Shown piece by piece: positions 1-12,669 of a stretch of DNA of 64,000 nt. Each line of letters opens with the position of its first letter. The first letter of the stretch is position 1. The notes below the pieces were generated by a model, which saw only the letters and a list, made by a program, of their open reading frames with translations, did not search any database and had not been told where the DNA came from. The stretch is from Malus domestica. Its lineage: Eukaryota > Streptophyta > Magnoliopsida > Rosales > Rosaceae. The position numbers and the translations under genes were made by a program. The stretch is taken from positions 8,982,001-9,046,000 of the forward strand of contig NC_091674.1 of NCBI RefSeq assembly GCF_042453785.1, given 5' to 3'.

Positions 1-1023
1 AGTATTTACACTAATGGATACCACAAAAACTTATTTTATACTTAATAAAAGTATAATTTTAACTCTAAGTGTTTGTTTAATATACCGTTTTGACGCAATA
101 TGCATTCTACGAAACTTTTTTCAACGATCCAACCGTCAAACTTATTTGTACACATTCCGAGATTGCAAACGTAAAAAATCGTAAAAAACAAACATTCAAA
201 GATTATGTAACAGAACAAAAGTTTTCGACAGTTATAAACGAAAAATCACAATTTAATGGTTATTTTAGCTTCGATTTTGATGATTTTGTACATATACAAT
301 CCTCGACCCTATAAGAATGTAATGAATAAATTTGATCTTTAATTTAAAGCATTTACATTTTTTTATATATGAGTGATTGTATATATATTTTTACATTTTT
401 TACACTTCTACAATAATTATTATTAATTTTATTAATTTTTCCCTCAAATAAAAAAAATTATTCATGAGGGTTTGAAGGATTTTAAAAATCTAAATGATAA
501 TATAAGTGTAACAATTATCTATTCGTGGAGGAATAATGATAAATCACGAGTGTTTATATATTCTTTCACATTTTTCATACTTGTATGTATGTCTTCTTAG
601 TTATTGCATATACAAATACTATACTAGTATATTTTAATTTTGGACAAGAATATGTTATGTAAAATTTATCCTAGTAATGATAATAAGGAACTCTCATAAT
701 AAAAATAAATAATGACTAAAACTTTTTTTTATATAATTTATATAGAACAATAATACAAAACTATATATTTAATATAGAATATATTGTATATATTAATATG
801 ACTATTGTATTTTATAATAAATCTTTTAGTAATTAAACTTTAAAATTATTAAAATAATTTTTTTCTTAACGAGTCGAAACGGATTACCCACGTGTTATCC
901 GCGTCTATACATGTTAAGAACCCATTATTAATGGGTTCTTAACGGATCACCCTATAGTGACCCGATAAGTTATTGTGTTGACCCGAAACTCGTTATTTTC
1001 ATATCATGTCAAAAACTACCAGG
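1..1023. other. AT-rich intergenic DNA, no gene seen
   Basis: Strongly AT-rich sequence without a convincing coding frame. The longest frame near 90-314 begins at TTG and has low-complexity composition. No repeat boundary or RNA gene was recognised before the solo LTR that starts at 1029. Confidence 0.6.
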
Positions 1024-1028
1024 TCTAA

Positions 1029-3851
1029 TGACACACCCCGTCCCGAAGGAGGGCATGCTGGCCGTCACGTGAGAGTGACGTAACCATTTGCACAGTACGG
1101 AAGCTTTAAGATACAATTTAAATTGATACACCCGAAGGTGAGTCCTAATTTTGTCCAATCTGTCAGAACACCGTCGAATTCCTCGTAGTCACCACACCTT
1201 TGTGATTCCTGAACCTGGAGGGGCGCAAAACCAAAATTGAGTGGGTCAGTAAAACAATTCTTTTCCAAATCCAAACATTTCTCAAAACGTTGTAACCCCT
1301 TTCCGTAAAACCTGTATACTTTCCCAGAAATGTAAAATATAAATATACATATATATTCTCAAAACTTCATTTTTACTATCTCAACATTATCTCTTTATCA
1401 ATCATGCCATGCCATGTCATCTCAACATTTCTCATATTAATTATGCCATGCCACATCATCTCAACAGTAATAAGGTATGAATGCATCAACATAATCATAT
1501 CAGGTGCAAGAAAGTAATCAACCGTAGGCCCTCTAATAGCCCTATACGGTTGAACCTAGAGCTCAAAATCTATCATTATCACTCTACCGGAGTCACCTCT
1601 GTGACCCGTCCGGCCTTCTGCACACAAGTTACGCTCTAGTGCTTCTCATAAATCATCTGTGCACATAATCTAAGGTCACCCACCAGTCGGAATCTCACTA
1701 ACACTCTCGCGACTGGTCTGTCGTACCCACTCCGCGTGGACTATACGACTAGCATCTACTTGGATCCAAGGCGAGCGTGCGATGCGGTGAATACTATAAG
1801 CACTAAACCATGGTGCAGGATTTGAGCTCAATATATATCATCATCATCATAACAGTAATTAAATACTCATCTGTGCGTCCACCGCACCATTTCATACATA
1901 TGCATCATAAATCAATTCTTACCTGTGCGTCCACCGCACCAATTCATACATATGCATCATAAATCAATTCTTACCTGTGCGTCCACCGCACCAATTCATA
2001 CATATGCATCATAAATCAATTCTTACATGTGCGTCCACCGCACCAATTCATACATATGCATCATATATTAATTCATGCATGGCATTTCAACTCACATTTC
2101 TATATACTTTTCATATCAATTCTATGCATGGTATTTCACTTCCCGTTTTTCCACATAACTCATATGCATTTCATTTTAAACATAATTTCATGCATTTTCA
2201 ATTTCTGGGAAAACGTTAAGTATATATATATATATACGGAAAACAAAACTGCCCACTCACCTGGAGTTCGTCCAACAACTCCCTAGCACCACACATCAAG
2301 GCGTCATGACGATCGCCGCCTAGAATAGTAATCAAATCCAACCTCAGAATTCATATCGATAGAATACATAACTTATATAAAATATGTCACTACGTTGATC
2401 GATCCGGAAGATCTGCCACTCAGATTTTAAATCCATAACTTCCAGAGGTCCACATTATACCTCTAGGACAACATCCTAAAATTTCATTACCATCCAACGG
2501 TCGGATCTCCGTCAATTTCCAAAACTAAGTGACGGTTAACATTTTATATTATGGACTTACAATTCCAATTCCGGAAGATCCGTAACTCGGATTCCCAATC
2601 CGTAAGTTCCAATAATCCTCAAATATTACGTATTACAACGTATCAAAGTTTGGTGACGATCCAACGGTCGGATCATCAATTCACATTTTCACCTAAATGT
2701 GAAAACTATAAAACGTTATTTGAACACCTAACCAACAATCCTCAATAACTTTCTCATACGGTGTTCAATTTAGGTATATGAATATACCACAGTGATCTAC
2801 TCGACGTCACGGACGTCGACATATTTTTAAAATAATTTTATTTTTATTTTTTATTTTTACTGTAGCACCTTCTTCTTCCTTGGGTCGCCGGACTGGTTTT
2901 TCCGGCGGCCGTTTTCTGGGCAGTTTTTCAAATTGCCATAACTTTGTCATTTCTCAACGAAATCAAGTGATTCAAAAACGAAATTTGTAGCCCTTGAATA
3001 TACAAAGATAATGGTACCTTGAACAACACCTAGTTCGCCGTGGTTTGGCCGGAAACTGCCTCGAAAGCCTCGGAGGTCGCCGGAAACTGGGTATTTTTCA
3101 AATGAGTATAACTTCTTCAATACTCAACTAAATTGAGTGAAACAAAAAGGAAAGTTGTAGTACTTGACGAGACGAAGAGATTGATACCTACCTCGACTCC
3201 TAACTCGCCGGGGATTCGCCGGAAAAATCCTCGAAAGCTCCGGCCAAACTTTGAACTTGTCGATCTCCGTGTTCTTACGTCCAAAAACTTCCAACGAAGC
3301 ACTCCGAGCTTCCTTGGGACCTCACCAAGCTCTCTGTGATCTTTTTTTAGCCTAAATCGTAACCATTTAAAAGATCATGAACAGTACCATTTCACGGGAA
3401 CTTTGAAACTAGGGTTTTCCGAAGCAAAACTTACTTGAAATGGATACCATCGTGATCGTGAAGTCTTCAGGGTTCCAATGGTGGTGTTAGATTCGTCGTT
3501 GGTATAGGTTTTAGGTGGTTTTGTGGTGGTCCGTGTGAGTTCGAAGGAGAGGGAGAGAGAACTGAGAGTAATCGTGAGGGAGGAGAGAGAGAGAGTGTGA
3601 ACGACAGTATACGGGAAATGGGGAGGGAAATAAGGAATGGGGATCCCACGTGGTCCTTTTTCAATCCCCAACTCTAAACCACAAAATTTTAACCTAAAAA
3701 TCTAAGTTTCATCCTTATTAAATTCCATTTTATTTTCAAAACTTAGGAACTTATATAATTATCAACTTGAGCTTCACATACTTAGTATTTCTTAAGGGCA
3801 ATTTCGTCCATTCACAGCCACGAATGTAATATTTTGGAACGGGCTGTGACA
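1029..3851 (-). mobile_element. Solo LTR of a Ty3/gypsy (Del-like) retrotransposon
   Basis: Seen: the segment begins TGACACACCCCG and ends GGGCTGTGACA, imperfect inverted ends in TG...CA form, and is flanked by a perfect 5-bp direct repeat tctaa (1024-1028 and 3852-3856). No gag or pol coding lies inside and no second LTR is adjacent, so this is one 2823-bp LTR left by recombination. Read on the minus strand it starts TGTCACAGCCCGTTCC, resembling the start of the LTR at 9653 (TGTGACGACTCG), which sets the orientation. Family knowledge: plant Del/Tekay-type gypsy elements have multi-kb LTRs with such ends. Short frames inside (for example 3375-3671 minus) are not treated as genes. Confidence 0.85.
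1871..2078. repeat. 52-bp tandem repeat, four copies, inside the solo LTR
   Basis: The motif tgcgtccaccgcacca recurs at exactly 52-bp spacing; unit starts are near 1871, 1923, 1975 and 2027. Copies differ by only a few bases (cctgtg, catgtg). A decayed AT-rich continuation follows to about 2150. The local 65-85 codon frames are by-products of the repeat. Confidence 0.9.
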
Positions 3852-3889
3852 TCTAATGTTTCTCCACATCATTCTGCAAGAGACCTTTG

Positions 3890-3913
3890 ATATATATATA
3901 TATATATATATAT
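3890..3913. repeat. (TA)n microsatellite
   Basis: About 12 uninterrupted TA units just downstream of the solo LTR target duplication. Confidence 0.9.
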
Positions 3914-3988
3914 GTGGGAAATTTAATTTGAAAAGACATGGGGAAAGCAAATAGAAAGTTCCAACTAGAAACTTTGTTTTGTGGAAAA

Positions 3989-4146
3989 GGATCCTCGGAT
4001 CTCGGGAATCTTATGATCGTGATCGTTTATCGTATATCGTGCGATCAATTTTCGTTAAATACTATCTATATTTAATTTGAAAATAATTTATGACTGCACG
4101 ATATACGATAAAAGATCATGATTACAAGATCTTCTTGAAAAGGATC
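3989..4146. mobile_element. MITE-like hairpin, about 158 bp
   Basis: The left arm (ggatcctcggatct, then tttatcgtatatcgtgc near 4025-4042) is matched in inverse by gcacgatatacgataaa near 4096-4112 and by gatcttcttgaaaaggatcc at the right end. Nearly the whole length folds on itself and there is no coding. This fits a MITE; no clean target duplication was found, so the superfamily is open. Confidence 0.6.
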
Positions 4147-4599
4147 CGACGATGATGATTTTCCTTGTTTTGTACCTGTTTGTTTTTAATCTCTTTATCC
4201 CGTCGAGATAAAAAGCTGCGTACACACGCATATGAATAAAGATATTTCTGGACTTTATTTGACACTTTGGGAAAGCCCACCTTAACCAAAGTCAGTGTAG
4301 CACTTATTTTTAAGAATAGAGTTCCACGTCGAAATTTTAAGAGATCATTAAAGAATAGAGTCACACGTCATCAAAATCCAAACGTACTATTAAAGTATGG
4401 TTTTTATTAATTAAATGTGCTTTTCCAAATTCTTTCTTTCTTATAAGAAAAGTATGATATTCATTGATATGATTTAGTGACTACATACAAATTGAAGGAT
4501 TGGTGTAATTAAGTAGGCCTCGATAAAAATCTTTCCGGGAATTTCAACCTGGTCGAAGGAAAAAATAGGGTCTCGCACCAATTATAAAATATTACTATC

Positions 4600-6253
4600 C
4601 TAAAAATATTTTAGAGATGCCTCTTCTTTATCTCACACTAAGGTCTTAGACATCTTTTGTGGAGGAAAATGCGTTATTCCTTCCTTTTTTTCTAATACTT
4701 TTCCAGAGTTGGCTAAAGATATTTTAGAGATGCCTCTTCCAATTGATGAGGAAAATGATATGTTAGTTTGGGAAGCTTCTGCATCTGGGGTATTTTCATT
4801 TTCTGATGGCTATGAAATTGTTGGTCGTCGATTTCATGTTAAAAGTTGGGCTTCCATTATCTGACGTTCTTTCATTCCACTGCGTTACTCCATTTTAGTT
4901 TATTGGAGGATACTTTTCAATAAGCTACCCAAATGAGGATCAACTTCAAAGACGGGGCATTCCTCTTGTTCCAATATGCCAACTATGTTACAATAATTCT
5001 GAATTTATTGAGCACTTATTTTTTGGTTGTGAATTTGTACAACATGCTTGGTTTTGGCTTGCTACTCAATTTGGAACTAATCTTCTGCTTACAGGCTCAT
5101 TCTCAAATTTATGGCTTGATTTTGTGTCAAAACGATTTTCTCCACAACTTCATAATGTCTAGCTAGCATCAGGATTTTTCTTATTAATGGCTATTTGGAA
5201 GATGTGTAATAAAGTGAAGTTTGAAGGTGTGTCTTCTTCCTTTCCACGCATTTGTCGCTCTACTTTGGCCTAGATTAGGCATATTGGAGTTTTCACTCCT
5301 GGTCATGTACGTGGTATTTTGGATAAGCAACTTTTAGTATCTCTTGGAATCTTGGTTGAGCCTTGTAAAGCTCTTTCTATAGTTCTTGTTCTTTGGCATC
5401 CCCCTCCATTTCCTTGGGTCAAAATAAGTACGATTGGCCTTCTAAAGGTAACCTAGGTCATGTGGCTTATGGTGGGGTTTTCGAGATTCTGCAGGTTATT
5501 TTTGTTTGTGGTTTCTCCCTGAGTTTAGGGCATCATGCTTCTTTATACACAGAGCTTCATGTTGTTATCCTTGCTATAGAGTTGGCTCTTGCGCAGGGCT
5601 AGCAAAATTTGGGGCTTGAAAGTGACTCTTCTAGTGTGAAATCTTGCTTTGCTTATGGATCTTTTTTTTTCCTCCTTGGCCACTCTGGACTCGTTGGAAA
5701 AAACTGTATTTCCTAGTTGCAGCACATGAGTTTTTGTTACTCTCATATATTTCGAGAATGGAATGTCGTTGCTGACAAATTAGCCATTTTAGGGTTTCTC
5801 TCGTCTTTTCTTGCTTGGAATACAACTCCTCCTATTGAGATTCTTCCTTTTCTGCATTCAGACTTCTTAGGCATGCCGGCTTACAGATTTATCTCCTATT
5901 CTTGATGTGTGATTTTCTTTTTTTACCTAATCATTTTGGGTTTTCCTTTCTGTTTGCAACTTATCTTTCATGTAACTTTTTAGGCTTTATTTTAGAGGGG
6001 ATTGACTCTAAGTCCCCCTCTATTACTTGTATTTTCTTTTCCAAGAAGGATAAAGTTTATATCCCCCTCTTTTCCTATATTTTCTTTTTCAAGAAGAGTA
6101 AGGTTTATGTACCCCCTATTTTCTTGTACTATGGTTTTCTTATTTTATGAGGGATAAGGTTTATGTCCCCTCTAATTAGGTGTAACTAATTTTTTTTTTT
6201 CATATCAATAAAATTCCCTCACATTGCAGAGATTTTTTCAAAAAAAAAAAAAA
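4600..6253 (+). pseudogene. 5'-truncated L1-type LINE remnant with A tail
   Basis: Translated in shifting frames, the segment shows the C-terminal part of a plant LINE ORF2: a zf-RVT-like zinc-binding stretch near 4930-5080 (C-x-x-C, then H-L-F-F-G-C and an aromatic W-F-W) followed by RNase H-like coding to about 5900. Several stops and frameshifts break it; one stop follows about 4860 and a frameshift lies near 4932. The 3' end has an AATAAA-like signal near 6208 and an A13 run at 6241-6253, as expected of target-primed insertion. The 5' end is uncertain. A 20-bp string (atattttagagatgcctctt) occurs at both about 4607 and 4720. No target duplication was identified. Confidence 0.7.
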
Positions 6254-6269
6254 GTGAATAAAAGATGAT

Positions 6270-7078
6270 AGTCAGCAGGGCTCTCAGCAGGAAATTTCAC
6301 AGTTGACTTAATGCTCTTTATACATGTCGTGTTCATTTTCTGACCAACCTAAGATCTACTGGAGACACTTTGGGAGTGGATCACCAGGGAACCCTACTTG
6401 CTAACTTTCAAGTCATACTAGTTTTATTGGATTGTGTTTTTGAGGCTCAGATGAATGACTCAGAATCCCATGAGTTAAAGCAAGCGATGTTAAACGGCAA
6501 TATGGGAGATCTAAGGATTCGAATGCCTGATGGTATGCTCATGCAAGGCGACCAAATGTATGTACCGAATGTGGAATAACTGAAGAAAGAAATACTCGAT
6601 GAGGCACATATTTCAGCTTATGCGATGCATCCCGAGAGTACTAAAATATATCATTCTATCCGACCTTTCTACTACTGGCCACGAATGAAAAGAGAAATTG
6701 CGAAGTACATGAGTTGTTGTCCGGTCTGTCAGTAAGTCAAAGCGGAAAAAAAAAAAACCATTCGGTTTGCTACAATCACTTCCCATACCTCAGTGCAAAT
6801 GGGAAGATATCACAATGGATTTCGTGTACAAGCTGCCTCGTACATGTAATGGCTATGATGGTATTTGGGTGATTATGGATTGGTTTACTAAGTCAGCGCA
6901 TTTCCTACCTGCTCGTGAGAACTACCCGTTGAGTTGGTTGGTCAAACTTTTCATTTATGAAATTGTCAAGTATTATAGTGTTCTAGTTAGTATTATTTCT
7001 GATCGGGACCCCAGATTTACTTTGAAATTTTGGGTAGCTTTTCAAGAAGCTCTAGGTTTGAAATTACTCTACAGCACA
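6270..7078 (+). pseudogene. Ty3/gypsy pol fragment: RNase H end and integrase (part 1)
   Basis: Frames in this stretch match the end of RNase H (G-V-D-H-Q-G near 6374), the HHCC zinc-binding part of integrase (M-H-P near 6627, C-P-V-C near 6720) and the integrase core with D-F-V-Y-K-L-P near 6818 and S-D-R-D-P-R near 7000. Premature stops occur after about 6577 and 6732 (Q to stop in C-P-V-C-Q), and a run of a's at 6747-6758 causes a frameshift. The 5' end abuts the LINE A tail. The reading stops at 7078 and resumes at about 8827 beyond an insertion. Confidence 0.85.
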
Positions 7079-8826
7079 TGATAGGAGCATAATTATGCGA
7101 TTTAGTTAGCTTGTTTCTTTGCATTTAGTGAGTTAGTTTTTGTTTATTATAGTGATTTAAGCTATTTTCGTGTGTTTTCAGGTTCAAATGACAAAGTTGG
7201 CAAGAAAGTGCAATTTGGAGCATTTTGGAGCAGTTTTGGGCCAAGAATGGATATCACATGCATGGAGCAAGGTGGATAGACGTTTTCGAAGTTCAAGAGG
7301 CTAGAAATGTGCTAAAGAGATGAAGAAAATAAAGTCAAGACTTGGAAGATAAGGAATTAGCTAAAAAGAAGGAACATTATCTTAACCAACCTTATCTTAT
7401 CCAACATTATCCAAAACTTTATCTTATCTTATCCTAACCTTATCATAATCCTATCCTACCTTATTTCCAACTGCAAGAGGGATTCCTTATTATATTAAAC
7501 CACCTCTTATCTGATTTCTAGGAGTCCTAAAACAATGCTAAGAACTAATCATTTTCCTCAACAAACAATGTTGTGTATCTGCCTTATAAATACATTATGC
7601 CACATCAATCATACATCATCCATCTCTCACCATAATTCACACCAATCATACACAGAAATCTCTCTAGTGCCACAGCCTTGCAAGGAGGAAGGAGAAGAAA
7701 CCCTTGGAGCCGTGCCCTGCCATTCAAGCTTCGATTGCTGGAACGTTTTTAGGTGTATTCTATCTTTTGTTTTCAATGTTTAATTTAAGTTATCTTTGTT
7801 TAAGTGCGAACATAAGGAACTAAACTCGTTTTAGCTAAAGGTGGATTCAAAGCCATGAACATATATTGCATATGAATTGATTACATCTAGTTATTGTTTC
7901 ATAAATCGTGAATGCAATTTGCTTAAATGTTTGATTCATAACTTATTCTTGTATGTTGATTAAGGAGGCCTACTTAGTTTGCATGCATGAATTTGATGCT
8001 AAAATATAAGGGAGCTTCACCTAATAGATATGAACTTATATTTATAAGCAATGGAGGTCACTGGTCATGATCGTGTTAAGTAAAATTCCTGGTATGAGTA
8101 TCATGATGTTCATAGTTACGAATGCCTTGTCAATGCTTATGATTTTCATAGAACTTAATGATCTTTGATATGTATCTCTATCATGATGTTCGTGTAAGGA
8201 ACTTGATAAGAATAATTTGATTGCGACGCTAAGTCCAATTCAATGAACTTAGGAAAATCTGAGGGTTAATTAGTGCTATCCATGGTTAATCTGGGGTGTT
8301 GTCATTCATGGTCAATAGGAATAATAACTGGAAATCGATTTGTATGCATATGTGTCATTTGTGGAAATGAACCCTCTAGCTAGCCATTCACCCATTAAAA
8401 CACCCAATTTCGTCCAAAGTTGTTTAGAGTCTTTAAATTTGTTTGCTTTTACTTTAAATTTGTCAAAAACCACTCCCCCCTTTATATTTCGTGTCTTTTA
8501 GTTAGAATCTGTCCAAACTGGTTTCTTTTTAGTATTTTGAGTCAACATAAGTTAGAATTCGTCCATACACATTGTTTTGAGTCTTTTTAGTTCAATTTTC
8601 GTCCAAAGTCATCCTTAGTGTTAGTTTTGAGTCAATTTGTTAGTTTTGTGTAGTTTTGAGTAGTTTGAGTCAGTCTTGAGTCATAAGAGCCTAGTTAAGT
8701 ATAACTGAGTCTAATTTGAGTAGATTAGCAGTCCTTTCTAATCCCCAGCCTAGAACGATCCCTGCTTATCCATACTACAATTGTCCAAAAGAGGGTTTAA
8801 GTTTGAGTGCGAGTTTATATCACATT
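7079..8826. mobile_element. 1.75-kb insertion in gypsy integrase, probable solo LTR
   Basis: The integrase reading breaks exactly after a Leu-Leu-Tyr-Ser-Thr string at 7078 and its expected continuation (Ala-Tyr-His-Leu-Gln-Thr) starts at about 8830, so the DNA between was inserted later. It begins TGATAGGAGC and nears its end with TATCACA, a TG...CA pattern with inverted TGATA/TATCA tips. It lacks coding longer than about 80 codons and holds CTTATC-rich sequence at 7370-7470 and repeated gagtc/gtccaaa words at 8400-8700. The flanks agcaca and agcata are a possible degraded target duplication. Solo LTR is the best guess, perhaps of the Tat/Athila type. Confidence 0.6.
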
Positions 8827-9642
8827 AGCATAGCCTATCATCTTCAGACCAAGGGGCAATCACAAAAACTATTTAGACGTTGGAAGACATATTGAGATCT
8901 TTAGTCCTGCAGTTCGGAGACACATGACATAAGCGATTACCTTTGATAGAATTCGCCTACAACAATAGCTTTCACTCCATCATTGGTATGTCACCATTTG
9001 AGTCGTTGTATATGAAAGCCTGTCGTATACCATTGTGTTGGTCCAAGCTCAGCGAAAGAGTTTTGGTGGCCCCTAAAATTGTGGATGAGACAACACAAAA
9101 TATCCAAGTGATAAAGGTTAATCTGAAAGCAGCACAGGATCGATAAAAAAGTATAGCAGACAGACAGGGTATATAAGGTTGGAGATTGAGTATTCTTAAA
9201 GTTGTCACCCTAGAGAGGTGTTGTACGTTTCGAGAAGAAATGAAGGCTTAGTCCTCGTTACATCGGACCATATCAAATTATTGAGCAAATTAGTGAAGTT
9301 GCTTACCGATTTGATCTACCTTCAGAATTGTCAAGAGTGCATAATGTGCTCCATGTGTCCATGCTACGGAGATACGTCTCTGATCCGTCACATGTGATTC
9401 CTCCTCTGCCGTTAGAAATTAATCCAAATTTGACTTATGATGAGGTTCCAGTGATGATTCTTGACTGGAAAGATAAAGTTCTCAGGAACAAAACCATTCG
9501 TATGGTGAAAGTCTTATGGAGAAACCACTCTGTTGAGGAAGCTACTTGGGAGACAGATGAGCGTGTGCAAGATTTTATCCACGTCAGTTCTTTAACTATG
9601 ATCTTTAGTGGTGTTGAAATTTCGGGGACAAAATTTTCTTAA
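8827..9642 (+). pseudogene. Ty3/gypsy pol fragment: integrase end and chromodomain (part 2)
   Basis: Continues the pol remnant. It has the integrase C-terminal region (E-F-A-Y-N-N at about 8943-8960, S-P-F-E-S-L-Y near 8993) and, after frameshifts around 9146-9330, a chromodomain-like end (V-H-N-V-L-H-V-S near 9334, then W-R-N-H-S-V-E-E-A-T-W-E-T near 9520-9560). The last frame ends at 9642. A purine stretch (aaggaggtagg, 9641-9651) precedes the 3' LTR. The chromodomain after integrase is characteristic of chromoviruses such as Del/Tekay. Multiple breaks make it non-functional. Confidence 0.85.
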
Positions 9643-11367
9643 GGAGGTAGGTTGTGACGACTCGTGACTAATTTTCCATGTAATTTTCTCCCCGAGTGTG
9701 TAAAATGACGTTTATGCCCTGCTTGGAAAAAGTGGAACCTGACGTGGACGTAATTATTCAGCTTTTAATTTATTTTTCTTGTTATCGTAATTAATTAGTA
9801 CTCGTTGTTACGAATGCATGAGCATGAGTTAGACCTGAATCGGATTTGTATCAAAAAAGTTACGTTTAGTTAAAGTACGTAAACAATGAGTAGAATTGTA
9901 CAGGTGTGCGTAGTACTAGAAACTAGTGTTTTTGATAAAGTACGTTAGATTTCGTCTAATTTTAAATTGTACAAATCTTATCACTTTTTCCCTTTTTAAA
10001 AATGTGTCCCATGACCATACTTCACCACCAATCAGTCACTTTCCTCACTTCCCTTACCCAATCAAACAGCTTCCCTCTCTCTTCTTTTCAGCTAATCAAA
10101 AAACACATCTCTTTCTTCTTCTTTTTCTCCCTCGCATCGTAGCTCTCTCATCTCTACAACAGCCAAGACTCATCATCAAACCTCACAAATCGAACCTAAA
10201 ATCACTACCATCGTGCTCCTCCCATCCTCACGAACCCATCCATACCAACCGATCCTAAAATAATCTAGTTTTGAGGGTCCAACTAGGAGAAACTCGGAGC
10301 TTTGACTCAGGGGTGAATTTCTCTGACATTTTTCCGTTCAAGTTGCACAGTTTTGGAAGGTTTGGAGACGTCTAGGCAACTCCTCATGGCCACTAGCCTA
10401 GGTTTGAATTGGAGCTAACGTGAGAACACACGGGTTGAAGGCCGATAGTTTCGAGTCAATTTCAGTCCATTTCCATCCACCTTTTGGAATTTTAAGAGGT
10501 ATAGATTTGTTCTACTCTTCATAAGCTTCATTTCCATATATAGTACATAAAAATGGTTGAGAAATGAAGAAGATATGAAGTTTTAAAAAATTTCCAAAAA
10601 TCTGGCGAACTTTTCTAGAAATTGGCGAATCAGACGGAGGTGGACGGCAACGTCGGTGGCAGCGGATGGTGGAGGACAATCGAAGAAGAAGGAGAATATT
10701 CTATTAAAGTAAACGAAATATTATGATGCCGTTAGGTAACGCCGTTAATATTTAATGGAATATTCCTCTGCCATCTGTCAGCGTGTCAGACGCGTGGCCT
10801 GCCCATAAGTGCGCGTGTGGCCACGACCTGGCAGTGTGTGAGAGCACGTCCGACCTCTGGGCGGCGCATGCTTGACATGTATGGGTCCGTGACGTCGAAT
10901 AGAATGTTTTCGTATATTTAAACCCTCCGTTTGAGCAAACTATGAGGAATTTTCCTAGCCTTTTAGTGTATGTCCTAATTAATTAATTAGTAAAGTTATT
11001 TCACATATAGGTGAGACTTACCCTGAAGAGGTACAAGGACAAACAAGGCTAGGAGGCTATGATCCATCGACGTATCAGTAAGTGGGCATTTGTTTTTATA
11101 TATAATATATAAAGTTTTATAGTTTACAAAAGTGTTTGATTTATTTTACGCCTATCATGCGATGTTTTATTTAATTTTAAAAATGCCATTATATTGTTGA
11201 GATTTATATATTGTCATGGCATGTTCATATATATTATACTTGCTCATCATTCATGGTTACACCGGTGTAGTACTCGCCCAGGCCAGGGCCAGGCTTCACG
11301 TGTATGTTCACATTACCGTACGCTCACCTTGAATCCATTGTAGGTGCTAGTCCTGTCGTACATGTTG

Positions 11368-11887
11368 TGTTGATGCACAAAATCAGTGAGGACTTTGGTA
11401 CAACAGAAAGTGTTAAGTTTATGACCTTCGCTAGATTGCTCCGGTCACTAGTGTGGATAAGTATGTAAATGGATAGAGACAGGGAAGTAAACACAAGATG
11501 TACGTGGTTCACCCAGATTGGCTACGTCCACGGAGTAGAGGAGTTCTTATTAATTATGAAGGGTTTACACAAGTACATAGGTTTAAGCTCTCATTTTAGT
11601 GAGTACTAGTGAATGATTTAGTACAAATGACATTAGGAAATATTGTGAGAGAATGATCTCTATTTATAGAAGAGAGTTTCTAGTTTCATTCTGACATTGA
11701 CACGTGTCGTGCTGTGATTGGCCTCTAATGTCGACACGTGTCGTGTTATGATTGGCCTCTGATGTTGACATGTGTTGCGTTGTGATTGGCCTCCTAGTTG
11801 AAGGGAGACTCTTGTGGGTCCCTGGCGGTATAATGTTGATCGGTGCTTAGTAGTTTCGGGGTTGGTCAAGTATGGTACAAACAGTAC
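11368..11887 (+). repeat. Left long inverted terminal arm
   Basis: Pairs with 12670-13188. Carries TATA-like ctatttataga near 11659-11669 and several cacgtgtc (G-box-like) words at 11700-11775, so the arm could contain regulatory sequence. Confidence 0.85.
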
Positions 11888-12669
11888 TCCCCTAAGTTTC
11901 CGAGTGAGGGAAGCTTATCGATTAGGGACTTGCAAGATCCAAGCCATTGAGTAATCATGAAACTTCTAAGTACCAAAGTGTGGTATCGTATTCACTTGCC
12001 TTATCTATCTCATAGGTAGATGTAACATCTTCTCTTGAAGTACTTTTACTCCATCCATGAGTGGTATCTCTAATTGGTGGAGATGCACAAGGTAATGTAT
12101 CAATTTCACTTGAAGCTTACTTGTAGTTTCGGGTTTGGTCAAGCGTGATACAAACCCTATAGTGGGAGTCCCCCAAGTCTCTGAGTGAGAAGGTCTGCCG
12201 AATGAGGTAACAGACAAGGTAAGCAATCAGACTTCCAAGCAAGCAACCTGGATCAGAGGTTCGACTTCGGCTTCCGGTTGATTGTTCTCCTTTTCATTGT
12301 GTCGTAAACAGCAACAAGGATAAGGAGAAGCAAATGGAGAAGAAATGATATGAGATACTTTTGCTTTTGAATAAGTAACTTTCCACATGCTTATTCGTGA
12401 ACTGGGCTGGAGGGTTTTCTGGTTTCCTCCAAAGTATAAGACTGACTCAAGAATTTGAAGGTCAAAAAGTCGTAAACATCCATAAATAAAAAGCTTTCAG
12501 GCTTACAACATGGCATATACCATACAAACAACAAATTAGTACATCCAGAGTACATGGCACATGCCACACAAACAATAAACTCGTACATCCAGAGACACAA
12601 CAAACGAGGGCAATACCCTCTCAGTCAAACAGAGAGCAAAATGGCAAGGGCTGCATCCACAAAGAGTTC

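Noticed and set aside
1871..2078. CRISPR-like regular repeats
   Set aside because: The 52-bp units are contiguous without unique spacers, in a plant LTR.
3375..3671. 98-codon minus frame in the solo LTR
   Set aside because: Low-complexity Ser/Leu/Thr composition from a gagaga-rich tract; inside an LTR.
9926..10258. 110-codon plus frame in the gypsy LTR
   Set aside because: Pyrimidine-rich LTR sequence giving Ser/Pro/His-rich text; no domain.
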